Part shown: piece by piece, positions 1 to 8,912 of the stretch
Numbering within the stretch: the stretch's first letter is position 1
How the letters are laid out: each line of letters begins with the position of its first letter
DNA from: DASUNP01 sp035249305
Lineage (GTDB): Bacteria > Acidobacteriota > Blastocatellia > UBA7656
Reading direction: 5' to 3'
DNA: 64,000 nt
NCBI GenBank assembly: GCA_035249305.1
Contig: DATFGQ010000084.1
Span: 3,156 to 67,155 of the forward strand
Translations under genes and position numbers: made by a program
Notes under the pieces: model-generated
What the model saw: only the letters and a program-made list of their open reading frames with translations
Database searches by the model: none
What the model was told of the DNA's origin: nothing

Positions 1-1
1 C

Positions 2-1744
2 GGCCAGCTCGACTACGTCGCCTTTTACGACAAGCCGCTCCTTAAATTCGAGCGGATGCTTGAGACGTATCTCGACTACGCGCCGGCCGGGTTCCGCTCG
101 TTTCTGAAAGCCATGCCCGTCTGGATGAAAGAGAAGCTCTGGATGCCGGACGTGATCTCGACAGAGCTCGCGAAAGCCGACGGGGCCTCGGACAAGCGAG
201 AGGCGAAGCGGCGCGCGAAGCGATTCTCGTTCCCTATTCTCTTCGGCGACCACCACGAAAGCCATGCCGCGAGCGCGTTTTACCCTTCGCCCTTCGAGCA
301 GGCCGCGATACTGACGATGGACGGCGTAGGCGAGTGGGCGACTAGCTCCGTAGGCATCGGGAGCGCTAACGAGATAACGATGCTCAAAGAGCTACGCTTC
401 CCCGACAGCCTCGGCCTGCTCTACAGCGCGTTCACCTACTACACGGGGTTCAAGGTCAACAGCGGCGAGTACAAAGTCATGGGGCTCGCGCCGTATGGTG
501 AGCCGCGCTACGTCTCGCTCATCAAAGAGAAGCTGGTCGAGGTGCGCGAAGACGGGAGCCTGCGGATGAATCACGACTATTTCGGCTACGGCGCGGGCTT
601 GCGCATGACGAACCGCGCTTTCGCGCGGCTGTTCGGCGAGCCGCCGCGCCCGCCCGAATCTCCGCTCACGCAAAAGCACATGGACCTTGCGCGCAGCATA
701 CAGGCGGTCACCGAAGAGGTGATGCTCAAGATGGCCTGCTACGCTCACCGCGAGACGGGGATGAAGCGGCTCTGCATGGCCGGCGGCGTCGCGTTGAACT
801 GCGTAGGCAACGGCAGGCTCTTGCGCGAAGGGCCGTTTGAAGAGATATGGATTCAGCCGGCGGCGGGCGACGCGGGCGGCGCGCTCGGAGTGGCCCTGGC
901 CATCTGGCACCGCTATCTCGGCCGAGCGCGCGTCAGCCCTGAAAAGACGGGCGCGTGGGCTTCTCGAAACGGCAAAGCCATCGCGCCCTACGCGGACGGG
1001 ATGAAGGGATCTCTGCTCGGCCCGCAGGATAAAGAGAGCGAGATCGAAGATTTTTTGAAGAGCCGCGGGTTGCCGTACAAGAAGTATTCGAGGGAAGAGC
1101 TGCCCGCGCGGGTAGCCCACCTGCTTGCGAGCGGAAAGGTCGTAGGGCTCCATCAAGGTCGCATGGAGTTCGGCCCGCGCGCGCTGGGCGCTCGCAGCAT
1201 CATAGGTGACGCACGCTCGCCCAGGATGCAGTCGGTGATGAATCTGAAGATCAAGTACCGCGAGAGCTTTCGCCCGTTCGCGCCGAGCGTCACGCGCGAG
1301 CGCGTCGGCGAGTGGTTCGAGCTGGATGCGGACAGCCCTTACATGCTGATCGTGGCCGAAGTGGCGAAGCACAGGCTGCGGCCGATGACCGAAGAGGAAG
1401 AGAAGTTGTGGGGCATAGAGAAGCTCAACTGCGTGCGATCAGAGATACCGGCGGTCACGCACGTAGACTATTCCGCTCGCGTGCAGACCGTCAGGCGCGA
1501 GACGAACCCGCTCTACTGGGAGATAATCGAAGCCTTTCGCGAGCAGACGGGCTGCCCCGTGATCGTGAACACGAGCTTCAACGTGAGGGGCGAGCCGATC
1601 GTCTGCACGGTCGAAGACAGTTATCGTTGTTTTATGAGGACGGAGATGGACGCGCTGGTGCTGGAGACATGCGTGCTTGAAAAAGAGCGTCAGCCCGCGT
1701 TCAAGGATGACAAAGACTGGCGACGCGAATTCGCCCTCGATTGA
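2..1744 (+). CDS. Carbamoyltransferase, NodU/CmcH family (5' end outside window)
   Basis: Predicted O-carbamoyltransferase that moves a carbamoyl group from carbamoyl phosphate onto a sugar hydroxyl. The frame is open from base 2 and residues before the first ATG (position 56) read GQLDYVAFYDKPLLKFERM, typical of this family's N-terminal region, so the true start lies upstream. Visible family motifs are DHHESHAASAFYPSPF with the metal-binding histidines, TMDGVGEW, YKVMGLAPYG, AGGVALNCVGNGRL, PAAGDAGGALG, and in the C-terminal carbamoyltransferase half FGPRALGARSI and NTSFNVRGEPIV. It heads a run of sugar-transfer genes, so the acceptor is probably a sugar in the surface polysaccharide made by this locus. 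Family assignment is firm; the substrate is inferred. Confidence 0.9.
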   Translation, partial: GQLDYVAFYDKPLLKFERMLETYLDYAPAGFRSFLKAMPVWMKEKLWMPDVISTELAKADGASDKREAKRRAKRFSFPILFGDHHESHAASAFYPSPFEQAAILTMDGVGEWATSSVGIGSANEITMLKELRFPDSLGLLYSAFTYYTGFKVNSGEYKVMGLAPYGEPRYVSLIKEKLVEVREDGSLRMNHDYFGYGAGLRMTNRAFARLFGEPPRPPESPLTQKHMDLARSIQAVTEEVMLKMACYAHRETGMKRLCMAGGVALNCVGNGRLLREGPFEEIWIQPAAGDAGGALGVALAIWHRYLGRARVSPEKTGAWASRNGKAIAPYADGMKGSLLGPQDKESEIEDFLKSRGLPYKKYSREELPARVAHLLASGKVVGLHQGRMEFGPRALGARSIIGDARSPRMQSVMNLKIKYRESFRPFAPSVTRERVGEWFELDADSPYMLIVAEVAKHRLRPMTEEEEKLWGIEKLNCVRSEIPAVTHVDYSARVQTVRRETNPLYWEIIEAFREQTGCPVIVNTSFNVRGEPIVCTVEDSYRCFMRTEMDALVLETCVLEKERQPAFKDDKDWRREFALD

Positions 1745-1761
1745 CGACTCTCAGAGAGATT

Positions 1762-2874
1762 ATGAATGCGCCGCGAATACTCGCAATCATCCCGCGCGTC
1801 CCGCCCGTGACCGACGGGATAGGCGACTACGGCCTTGCACTCGCGTCGGCGCTTCGCCGCTTGTCGGGCATCGAGACTGAGTTCGTAGTCGGCGACCCGG
1901 CCTGGGACGGGCCGGCGGAGGTCAAGGGCTTCGCGGTGCGCCGTGTAACTTCGCGGAGCGAGCGAGAGATGCTCGCGCTTTTGCGGCGCGCGGACGGAAG
2001 CGACCCGAGCACTCTGCTCTTGCATTACGAAGGCTACGGCTACGCCAATCGCGGCTGCCCCGTGTGGCTCGTAGACGCCCTTGCGCGATGGAAGAATGCT
2101 ACGGCCCGGCGGCGTCTGGTGACGATCTTTCACGAGCTTTATGCCACGGGGCCGCTGTGGACCAGCTCTTTCTGGCTATCGCCCTTGCAAAGGAGACTCG
2201 CCCGGCGGCTTGTCAGGCTGAGCGATCAACGCCTGACGAGCCTCGGCCTGTACGCCGGGATTGTGCAAAAGCTCGGCAACGGCATAAAGGCGGAAGCGCT
2301 CAGCCTTCCGGTCTTCTCAAGCATCGGCGAGCCCGCCGCCACGTCGCCGCTTTGCGAGCGGAGCCGACGCCTGGTCGTGTTCGGCACACGCGGGCGCAGG
2401 ATCGAAGTCTACAGAAGGTCCGCCGCGGAATTGAATCGCATCTGCCGCCAGCTTGGCATCACAGAGATCATAGACATCGGCAGGCCGATCGATTTCGACA
2501 TCGCGAGCGTAATCGACACGCCGGTCGTGACGTGCGGCGAGCTGGCCGGCGCGGAGGTCAGTCGATGGATGCTCGATTCGATGGCCGGCGTGATCGACTA
2601 CCCCGCGAGATTCCTCGGCAAGTCGACGATATTCGCGGCCTATTGCGCGCATGGCATTATCCCGATCGTTGCGAGCGCTGACGCTCCACTGCCCGCCGAA
2701 GGGCTTGAAGCGGGCCGTCATTACTGGCTCACGGATGAATCGGAAGCTCTCGATATCGATTCGGGGCAGTTGATTGCCGACAATGCCCTGGCTTGGTATC
2801 AAGCGCACAATCTTTCGATCCATGCAGAAAACCTCGCCGCTTGTTTAGGCGGTATCGGATCACCTATACGGTAA
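1762..2874 (+). CDS. GT-B type glycosyltransferase-like protein
   Basis: The N-terminus (MNAPRILAIIPRVPPV, then TDGIGDYGLALASALRR) looks like the donor-side Rossmann domain of GT4-type enzymes, with a plausible acceptor-loop motif and a following HYEGYGYANRG segment. I chose the ATG at 1762 because a purine-rich stretch (CAGAGAGA) precedes it and similarity begins there; an in-frame TTG at 1741 overlapping the previous stop is possible. Unlike the other GT4 enzymes here, the C-terminal half lacks a clear E-x7-E nucleotide-sugar motif and has only a loose counterpart around CAHGIIPIVAS. It may be a divergent or inactive glycosyltransferase. It follows the carbamoyltransferase by 17 nt, suggesting cotranscription. 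Confidence 0.7.
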   Translation: MNAPRILAIIPRVPPVTDGIGDYGLALASALRRLSGIETEFVVGDPAWDGPAEVKGFAVRRVTSRSEREMLALLRRADGSDPSTLLLHYEGYGYANRGCPVWLVDALARWKNATARRRLVTIFHELYATGPLWTSSFWLSPLQRRLARRLVRLSDQRLTSLGLYAGIVQKLGNGIKAEALSLPVFSSIGEPAATSPLCERSRRLVVFGTRGRRIEVYRRSAAELNRICRQLGITEIIDIGRPIDFDIASVIDTPVVTCGELAGAEVSRWMLDSMAGVIDYPARFLGKSTIFAAYCAHGIIPIVASADAPLPAEGLEAGRHYWLTDESEALDIDSGQLIADNALAWYQAHNLSIHAENLAACLGGIGSPIR

Positions 2875-2897
2875 ACACAGAGACTAGAGCTAGAGTA

Positions 2898-4859
2898 TTG
2901 GTAGCTGTAATAAAAGGATCACAGGGACATAATGAACGAAAAGCAACGCTCCCCGTAGCAATTCTCTGTGTAGCCCTATCCGTTACGGCCGTAGTGCCGT
3001 TCTTTTTCATGGGGAGGTCAGATTCCGACAGTGTATCGTTGCTAAGGATGCCCCAAACGCAAGATATGAGCTTGCACTACGAGCAGATGAGATCTTTTTA
3101 TAACGGACTGTCTACGGGAGAGGTCTACCCTCGGTGGGAAAAGGATGTGAACCGTGGGTTCGGCTCGCCGACGATGACCTATTATCCGCCTGGAATCTAT
3201 TATGTCACTTCAGCCTTTTACGCTACTTCGGGTGACTGGATTATTGCTCTCCTTGGCACACACTTATTGATGATGCTCTGTTCGGCTGCCGCCATTTACG
3301 TTTATGCGCGTCAGACGATGTCAACGTTTGCGGCGGCGGTCGTGATGGCCCTTTATATCTTTCTCCCATATCGTCTGATGGACCAGTATGTGCGCGGCGC
3401 TCTGGCAGAGCTATCGTGCTTTGTGTGGATGCCGTTGATCCTACTGTTCGGTGAAAAACTTTTTCGCCGGCGAGAGCATCCGAACGCAGAGGATTCTCTG
3501 TCTGCCTCGCGAAGGCTAATATGCATCTCAGGTTTCGCAGTGAGCTATGGGGCATTCATCTGGTCACATCCGCCGACAGCTTATCAGTTTTCTCTCGCCT
3601 TTGGCTTATACCTGGTGATATTGGCCTGGCTCAGAAGAGATTTCATAGGTCTCATCTATGCTGGCGCAGCTATAACATTAGGGCTGGCCGTTTCCGCGGC
3701 TTACCTCTACCCGGCTGCTGCCGAAGAAGATTTGATCCGTAATGAATACGTCTCGGAAGCCTGGCCTTATCATGACTCTTATGTTTTCAGGCGCGGACTT
3801 TACGATATTGCTTCGCACCAACTATTGATCGATTCAATCTGGTTATTCGGGGCCGTACTTATTTTGGCTTGCGCCCTTGTGCTGCTCGCAATCAAGTCAA
3901 ACTCAAAGACGCTTTCACCAAGTTTGAAAGAGCGCGTGGCGCTATGGATAGTGATGGGAGGCTTTGCGAGCTTCATGATGACAGAGTTTTCTTATCCGAT
4001 TGGGCGTATCATCCCGAAGATCGATATGGGCATCTTTGCCTGGCGCATGCTCTCGATAACAACCCTGGCGCTCGCCTTGCTCGCCGGGGCTTGCGTTCAA
4101 GCGTCACTCAAGACCGCCGAAGGGCGGAAGAAGAGCTATCTATTCGCGCTCCGGTCGCTCGCAGTTGTCATAGCTTTGGGAGGGGTGATATTCGGGGGCG
4201 CGGTAATTATCGCGCGAGCTTTTAGCGCGCGACCTCCTTTTGCCCCATCCGTTGAACACATGAACTTTGCGACTATTCCGCGCTCTGCGAATAAAGACCT
4301 TCTTGCACTTCCCATTGTAGAACCTGCCGAGCTTACTGAAGGTAACGGGAGAATATCGATTGAGCGATGGGAATCGCACCACCGATCAATCCTCGTAGAC
4401 CTGGTTAAACCCGATCAATTGCTCATACGCACATTTGACTTTCCGGGGTGGGCTGCGACCATCGACGGCAAGCCCGCCGAGATCAAACATGGAAGCGCGC
4501 TCAGACTCAGATTGAATGAAGTTACCGATGCGGTGACAATATCCGGTCGAGATCGACCTGTTAGAACGAATGAAAACTTTGAAGCGTTAGTTCGCTCTAA
4601 TGATTCAACCGGAGATAAAATTCTAGTCAGGGGAAAGCCTGTCGAGGTCATTGGTAGGGAAACCGTAGGGGACATCAATCTCGACCTGCCTGAAGGCAGG
4701 CATCGGATCAATCTTGATTTCTTGGAGTCAACTCCAACACGGATAGCAAACCTTATCACAATATCATCCTTTTCTTTGGTGGTCCTAGTATCAGTCGGAG
4801 CCTTTATTCAGGTATCACGAGCTGAAAGGAAAAAACGGCTGGTCATCGTCAGGGAGTGA
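2898..4859 (+). CDS. Polytopic membrane protein, YfhO/PTPS-related GT-C-like
   Basis: About 650 residues with roughly ten to twelve hydrophobic segments, an early extracytoplasmic loop (DMSLHYEQMRSFYNGLSTGE, then YPRWEKD and FGSPTMTYYPPG) and a C-terminal soluble domain containing FPGWAATIDGKPAEI. That last motif is typical of YfhO-like and 6-pyruvoyl-tetrahydropterin-synthase-related membrane proteins, which resemble GT-C glycosyltransferases using lipid-linked sugars. Start choice is uncertain: there is no good in-frame ATG, and TTG 2898 is the best candidate between the previous stop and the first membrane segment; the ATG at 2932 is in another frame and stops after eight codons. The gene is visibly AT-richer than its neighbours (for example 27 of 60 bases are G or C at 3181-3240), suggesting a different origin. 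Confidence 0.7.
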   Translation: MVAVIKGSQGHNERKATLPVAILCVALSVTAVVPFFFMGRSDSDSVSLLRMPQTQDMSLHYEQMRSFYNGLSTGEVYPRWEKDVNRGFGSPTMTYYPPGIYYVTSAFYATSGDWIIALLGTHLLMMLCSAAAIYVYARQTMSTFAAAVVMALYIFLPYRLMDQYVRGALAELSCFVWMPLILLFGEKLFRRREHPNAEDSLSASRRLICISGFAVSYGAFIWSHPPTAYQFSLAFGLYLVILAWLRRDFIGLIYAGAAITLGLAVSAAYLYPAAAEEDLIRNEYVSEAWPYHDSYVFRRGLYDIASHQLLIDSIWLFGAVLILACALVLLAIKSNSKTLSPSLKERVALWIVMGGFASFMMTEFSYPIGRIIPKIDMGIFAWRMLSITTLALALLAGACVQASLKTAEGRKKSYLFALRSLAVVIALGGVIFGGAVIIARAFSARPPFAPSVEHMNFATIPRSANKDLLALPIVEPAELTEGNGRISIERWESHHRSILVDLVKPDQLLIRTFDFPGWAATIDGKPAEIKHGSALRLRLNEVTDAVTISGRDRPVRTNENFEALVRSNDSTGDKILVRGKPVEVIGRETVGDINLDLPEGRHRINLDFLESTPTRIANLITISSFSLVVLVSVGAFIQVSRAERKKRLVIVRE

Positions 4860-4895
4860 TTCTAGTAAGGCCGCGGGCCTAGAGTATTAGTTTCT

Positions 4896-6518
4896 ATGAG
4901 CAGTCTGGTCAAAACGGTATCGCGTTTCCAATCTATTCCGAAGCGGTGGGGCGAGAACAAACCGATCCTGATAACGCTCGCCGTCGGCCTCTTCGGCGTA
5001 TATCTGATATACGTCGCCACGCGCACGCCGGGAGCAATCGGCGGCATCGAGCCGGCCTTCATGGTGCTGGGGCTCGTCCTGGTCGTTCTAGCAGTGCGCG
5101 ACTGGAAGCTCGGCATAAAAACGCTCCTGGTCGTCGTTATTATCGAGGGGGCGGTCCGCAAATGGTTCATGGCGTCGGCGACTGAGCTGGTCTACTTTTA
5201 TAAAGACATCCTGATGCTTGCCACGCTGGCCGGTTATTTAAGGAGGCGGAGCAAAACGCCTTTCCTCATCAAACGCCATCTCAAATTGGTTTCGCTGATA
5301 CTCGCTGTCTTCACCCTGTATGCGTTCGCATCAATGGGCTTGCCCGGAGGCCCGCACCCGGTAATCGGACTGCTCGGCCTCAAAGCCTATTGCTTATACA
5401 TCCCGCTCGCGTTTCTTACGCCGAGAGCATTCTCCAGCAAGGAAGAGTTGTTGCGATTCTTGAAATGGTATCTGCTCATCGTCTTCCCTGTCGCCGTCAT
5501 CGGCGTGATGCAATTCCTCGACACCAACTCACAATCCGTGCTCAACCGCTACGCGTTGAGTGAAGAGACGAGCGGGCGGGCTACGAACATCGCCACGTTC
5601 GGCACGGCCTCTGAGGTCTACTTCGTGCGCATCACAAGCACTTTCTCCTACGTGACGGGGCTTTCGGTTTACCTGCCGGTCATGTTCGCGATGCTGCTCG
5701 CCCTCATCTCTCTGAACACCAGGCAACACCTCAAGCGCGGCGTCAAGGCGCTCTATTACACCGCGGCGGGCGCGACCGTCGTGCTGTCGGTGATGACAGG
5801 CAGCCGCGGGGCGGTGCTGGCAATAGCGCTTGTCGCGATCATCTTCTACTTCTTCACGTCGCGGCGAAATACGTTTCGGCGGCTCCAGCAGATGGCCGTC
5901 GTCGGCGTCATCCTCTACATCGCCCTGATGACTCTGTTCCCGCAAGCGTATGACGCTTTCTACAACCGCACGTTCGGCACCGAAGACCGGATGAATGAAG
6001 GGTGGGAGAGAATTGCCTCGGCGTTGAACCTCCCCGTCGACGAAGCCTCATACGCAGGGCTGCTCGGCTACGGCATAGGGCTGACGCAGAATTCCGTCCC
6101 CGCTCTGATGAAGCGGTTGGATATGACCGATCAAGGCAACCCGATTCCCATACCGTGGGAGAGCGAGCCGGGGCGCGTGATGCTGGAGCTCGGGCTGGCA
6201 GGCTTTGTGCTCTACACGCTGTTGCGCCTGGCGCTGCTATTCACGGTCTTTCGGCTCTGCCTGGCTATCCGCGACCCCGAATCGAAGTTGATTGCCTTCG
6301 CGGCGGCGGCGTCGCTCGCGCTGCCTTTGATTATCGGCGGCGCTGTTGTCATTCACACGCAGAACGTCTACCAGTGGTTCCTCGTCGGCGTAGTGCTGGC
6401 GCTGCTGAATGCCGAGAGGCTGCAACGACTGGCCGCGAGGCCGCCAGCGCCTTTCGGCGTCCGGGCGGTCCCGCTCTCTCAGTCGAATATGCGCGCGAAT
6501 CTCGATCAAGAACAGTGA
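4896..6518 (+). CDS. O-antigen ligase/polymerase-like membrane protein
   Basis: A 540-residue protein with about twelve predicted membrane helices and a long periplasmic loop (about residues 330-430) between late helices, the layout of the Wzy/WaaL family that polymerises or ligates lipid-linked glycans. The conserved SRGAVLAIALVA segment and the MLELGLAGFVLYTLL helix near the C-terminus match this superfamily. The position inside a polysaccharide locus supports polymerase or ligase function; the sequence alone does not separate the two. Start at ATG 4896 (MSSLVKTVSRF). Its stop codon overlaps the start of the next glycosyltransferase (TGATG), indicating translational coupling. Confidence 0.8.
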   Translation: MSSLVKTVSRFQSIPKRWGENKPILITLAVGLFGVYLIYVATRTPGAIGGIEPAFMVLGLVLVVLAVRDWKLGIKTLLVVVIIEGAVRKWFMASATELVYFYKDILMLATLAGYLRRRSKTPFLIKRHLKLVSLILAVFTLYAFASMGLPGGPHPVIGLLGLKAYCLYIPLAFLTPRAFSSKEELLRFLKWYLLIVFPVAVIGVMQFLDTNSQSVLNRYALSEETSGRATNIATFGTASEVYFVRITSTFSYVTGLSVYLPVMFAMLLALISLNTRQHLKRGVKALYYTAAGATVVLSVMTGSRGAVLAIALVAIIFYFFTSRRNTFRRLQQMAVVGVILYIALMTLFPQAYDAFYNRTFGTEDRMNEGWERIASALNLPVDEASYAGLLGYGIGLTQNSVPALMKRLDMTDQGNPIPIPWESEPGRVMLELGLAGFVLYTLLRLALLFTVFRLCLAIRDPESKLIAFAAAASLALPLIIGGAVVIHTQNVYQWFLVGVVLALLNAERLQRLAARPPAPFGVRAVPLSQSNMRANLDQEQ

Positions 6519-7735
6519 TGCGCAATACCAGGCCCAGCGTCCTGCTGGTATCGTCTCAGCCTATTCAGAACGCCGCGTCGCTACAGGCCATGGCTCGCAA
6601 CACCAGAGTCAAGGTGCTCACGGCTTACTGTAGCCTCCCGGACCGCAGGCTCTACCACGACGCCGAACATCTGACCAAGGAAGCCTTCGACCTGCCGTTG
6701 CTCGAAGGCTACGACTGGGTGCGAGTGGCGAACTATTCTCCGCTGCCGCGGCTGGGCAAGTTCTACGGCTTGATAAACCCCGGCATCGTCAAGCTCGTAT
6801 CGAGCTCGGACTGCTGCATCATCTATGGCCATGCCTACGTTAGTTTCTGGCTCGCTATCGCTACGGCAAAGCTCCTGCGAAAACCTCTGTTGTTAGGCAC
6901 AGACGCCACGTCGCTCCAGTCTCATTATGGCGGCCGGACCTGGAAGTCTTCTCTGAAAAAGCGGGTCTTCCCGTTTCTCTATAACCGGATTGCCGACGGG
7001 GTGCTCGTCCCTTCGACGGCTTCGAGACGCTTCATCTGCTCGCTCGGCGTCGGCGAAGAGAGAGTTATGCTCACGCCTTACGTAGTCGATAACGACTCTA
7101 TCGCCGCCATCGCCGCCGCGACTGACCGCAAAAAGATTCGCGAAGAGTGGCAGGCGCCCGAAGACGCATCGGTGGCCGTCTTCTGCGCGAAGATGCTGCC
7201 GCGCAAGCGCCCGCAGGATGCATTGCGGGCGTTCGCTCAAGCCAACGTCCCGAACAGCTACCTCATCATGGTCGGCGAAGGCCCTTTGAGCGATAGCCTG
7301 CGCGACGAGGCCGAGCGGCTGGCCATCAAAGACCGCGTGCGATTCATAGGTCTTGTCAAATACTCTCATCTGCCGCAGGTCTACGCCGCCAGTGACGTGC
7401 TCATCTTCCCCTCCGAGCACGAGCCATACGGGCTGCCCGTCAACGAAGCGATGATATGCGGCATCCCAGCGATCGTCAGCGACCGCGTGGGCGCCGCAAT
7501 CGATCTGGTGGAGGAGGGCAAGACGGGGTTCGTTTATCCCTGCGGCGACGTGGACGGCCTGGCCGCGCTGCTGCGCAAAGTTCTATCCGACCGCGAGCTG
7601 TTAAACAGGTTGGGCGACGCGGCTCGTAAACGGATCGCCGCCTGGTCGCCGTGCGAAAATGCCGAAGCGACTATACGCGCCGTCGAGAGAGCCCTGGCCG
7701 CGCGCCATGCGCGGGCAAAAGCTGCACGATCATGA
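6518..7735 (+). CDS. Glycosyltransferase family 4
   Basis: A 405-residue GT-B glycosyltransferase. The reading frame is open further upstream but the real start is ATG 6518, which overlaps the previous stop (TGATG) and begins a normal GT4 N-terminus (PSVLLVSSQPIQNAA). The C-terminal donor-binding domain shows FCAKMLPRKRPQDALRAF, GEGPL, and the retaining GT4 signature EPYGLPVNEAMICGIPAIVS with both glutamates of E-x7-E. It presumably transfers one sugar of the repeat unit on the cytoplasmic face. Donor and acceptor cannot be read from sequence. Confidence 0.88.
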   Translation: MRNTRPSVLLVSSQPIQNAASLQAMARNTRVKVLTAYCSLPDRRLYHDAEHLTKEAFDLPLLEGYDWVRVANYSPLPRLGKFYGLINPGIVKLVSSSDCCIIYGHAYVSFWLAIATAKLLRKPLLLGTDATSLQSHYGGRTWKSSLKKRVFPFLYNRIADGVLVPSTASRRFICSLGVGEERVMLTPYVVDNDSIAAIAAATDRKKIREEWQAPEDASVAVFCAKMLPRKRPQDALRAFAQANVPNSYLIMVGEGPLSDSLRDEAERLAIKDRVRFIGLVKYSHLPQVYAASDVLIFPSEHEPYGLPVNEAMICGIPAIVSDRVGAAIDLVEEGKTGFVYPCGDVDGLAALLRKVLSDRELLNRLGDAARKRIAAWSPCENAEATIRAVERALAARHARAKAARS

Positions 7736-7742
7736 TTCGGTG

Positions 7743-8912
7743 ATGAAGATTCTTTTATACAGCAAGGCTTTTCATCCGATGGTAGGAGGTATAGAGACCG
7801 TCACCGCCACTATGGCAGAGCTTCTCAACAAGCTCGGACACCAATGCGACGTGCTCACTCCGGTCGAAAACGCGGAGCCCGACGCCTTCGATTATAAAGT
7901 CCATAGGCGGCCCGGCTTTCTGAAGAAGATAAAGGTCGTCCTGGATGCCGACATCGTCATCTCGAAAGGCGCGTCTCTGGCGATGGTCCCCTATTGCTTG
8001 ATTTTGGGAAGGCCCTTCATCTGGGTGCACGCGGGTTATCAGGCGAGCTGTGTTGACGGCCTCGGCTGGGTCGATGGCATTCCAGCGCCTATGACTCCGA
8101 AAGCCTCTATCGCATTTCACTACAGAAAGAGCGGATTGCTCTTTGCCGCAAGGGCGGCGCTCAAGTTATACATCAGGCGCTTCGCGTGCAAGCGCATCGT
8201 AACCATGAACGTCGCCGTGAGCGATTGGGTGGCGATGCGGCAGCCATTCAGCAACCAGATCACGATTCACAACCCATTCCCGATCTATCGATTCTCAGGC
8301 GCGTCTCAAACTGCGGAGCCCCGGTATCAATTCTTATACCTGGGAAGGCTGGTCAGCGAGAAAGGTGTCGGCACGCTGATAAAGGCTTTTGCGATTCTGG
8401 TCAAACAGAATCCAGACGATAAGCTCAGGCTGCTCGTAGTCGGTGAGGGTAACTGGCGCGGCAGGCTCGAATCGCTCGCGAAAGAGTCGGGCGTTGAAAA
8501 CAACGTCGAGTTTGCAGGGCGCAAGACGGGTGACGAGCTGACCGGATTGATCGAGCAGTGCGAGATCGCCGTGGTGCCTTCCGAATGGGAAGAGCCTATG
8601 GGTGTCGTCGCGCTGGAGCTGCTGGCGGCCGGGAAGCCTCTGATCGTCTCTAAGAACGGGGGGCTTGCCGAATGCGTCGGAGACGCGGCGCTCCTGTTTG
8701 ACAACGGCGATCACGCGATGCTCGCCGACCGCATGTCGCGGCTGCTCGAAGATGGGCAACTGCGGGCTTCGCTTCAGCAGAAGGCCAGGGAGCAAATCGA
8801 TAAGTTTGATCCCGAGGCACTCGTCAAACAGTACATCAATCTGTTCGACACGGTTCTCGGCGCGCGCAAACAGCAGCGGCGCGGGAATAAAGACCTGCTT
8901 ATTTCGAAATGA
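7743..8912 (+). CDS. Glycosyltransferase family 4
   Basis: A 389-residue GT4 enzyme starting at ATG 7743, 7 nt after the previous stop. The N-terminal domain begins MKILLYSKAFHPMVGGIETV with the glycine-rich acceptor loop typical of GT4; the C-terminal domain has YLGRLVSEKGVGTLIKAF, VVGEGNWRGRLESLA and EEPMGVVALELLAAGKPLIV with the E-x7-E pair. The terminal codons overlap the start of the next gene (ATGA at 8909). Likely a cytoplasmic or membrane-associated step in repeat-unit assembly. Confidence 0.88.
   Translation: MKILLYSKAFHPMVGGIETVTATMAELLNKLGHQCDVLTPVENAEPDAFDYKVHRRPGFLKKIKVVLDADIVISKGASLAMVPYCLILGRPFIWVHAGYQASCVDGLGWVDGIPAPMTPKASIAFHYRKSGLLFAARAALKLYIRRFACKRIVTMNVAVSDWVAMRQPFSNQITIHNPFPIYRFSGASQTAEPRYQFLYLGRLVSEKGVGTLIKAFAILVKQNPDDKLRLLVVGEGNWRGRLESLAKESGVENNVEFAGRKTGDELTGLIEQCEIAVVPSEWEEPMGVVALELLAAGKPLIVSKNGGLAECVGDAALLFDNGDHAMLADRMSRLLEDGQLRASLQQKAREQIDKFDPEALVKQYINLFDTVLGARKQQRRGNKDLLISK

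Noticed and set aside
6002..6517. In-frame upstream extension of the glycosyltransferase at 6518
   Set aside because: The extension reads through the ligase-like gene in another frame and lacks GT similarity; the TGATG overlap supports 6518.
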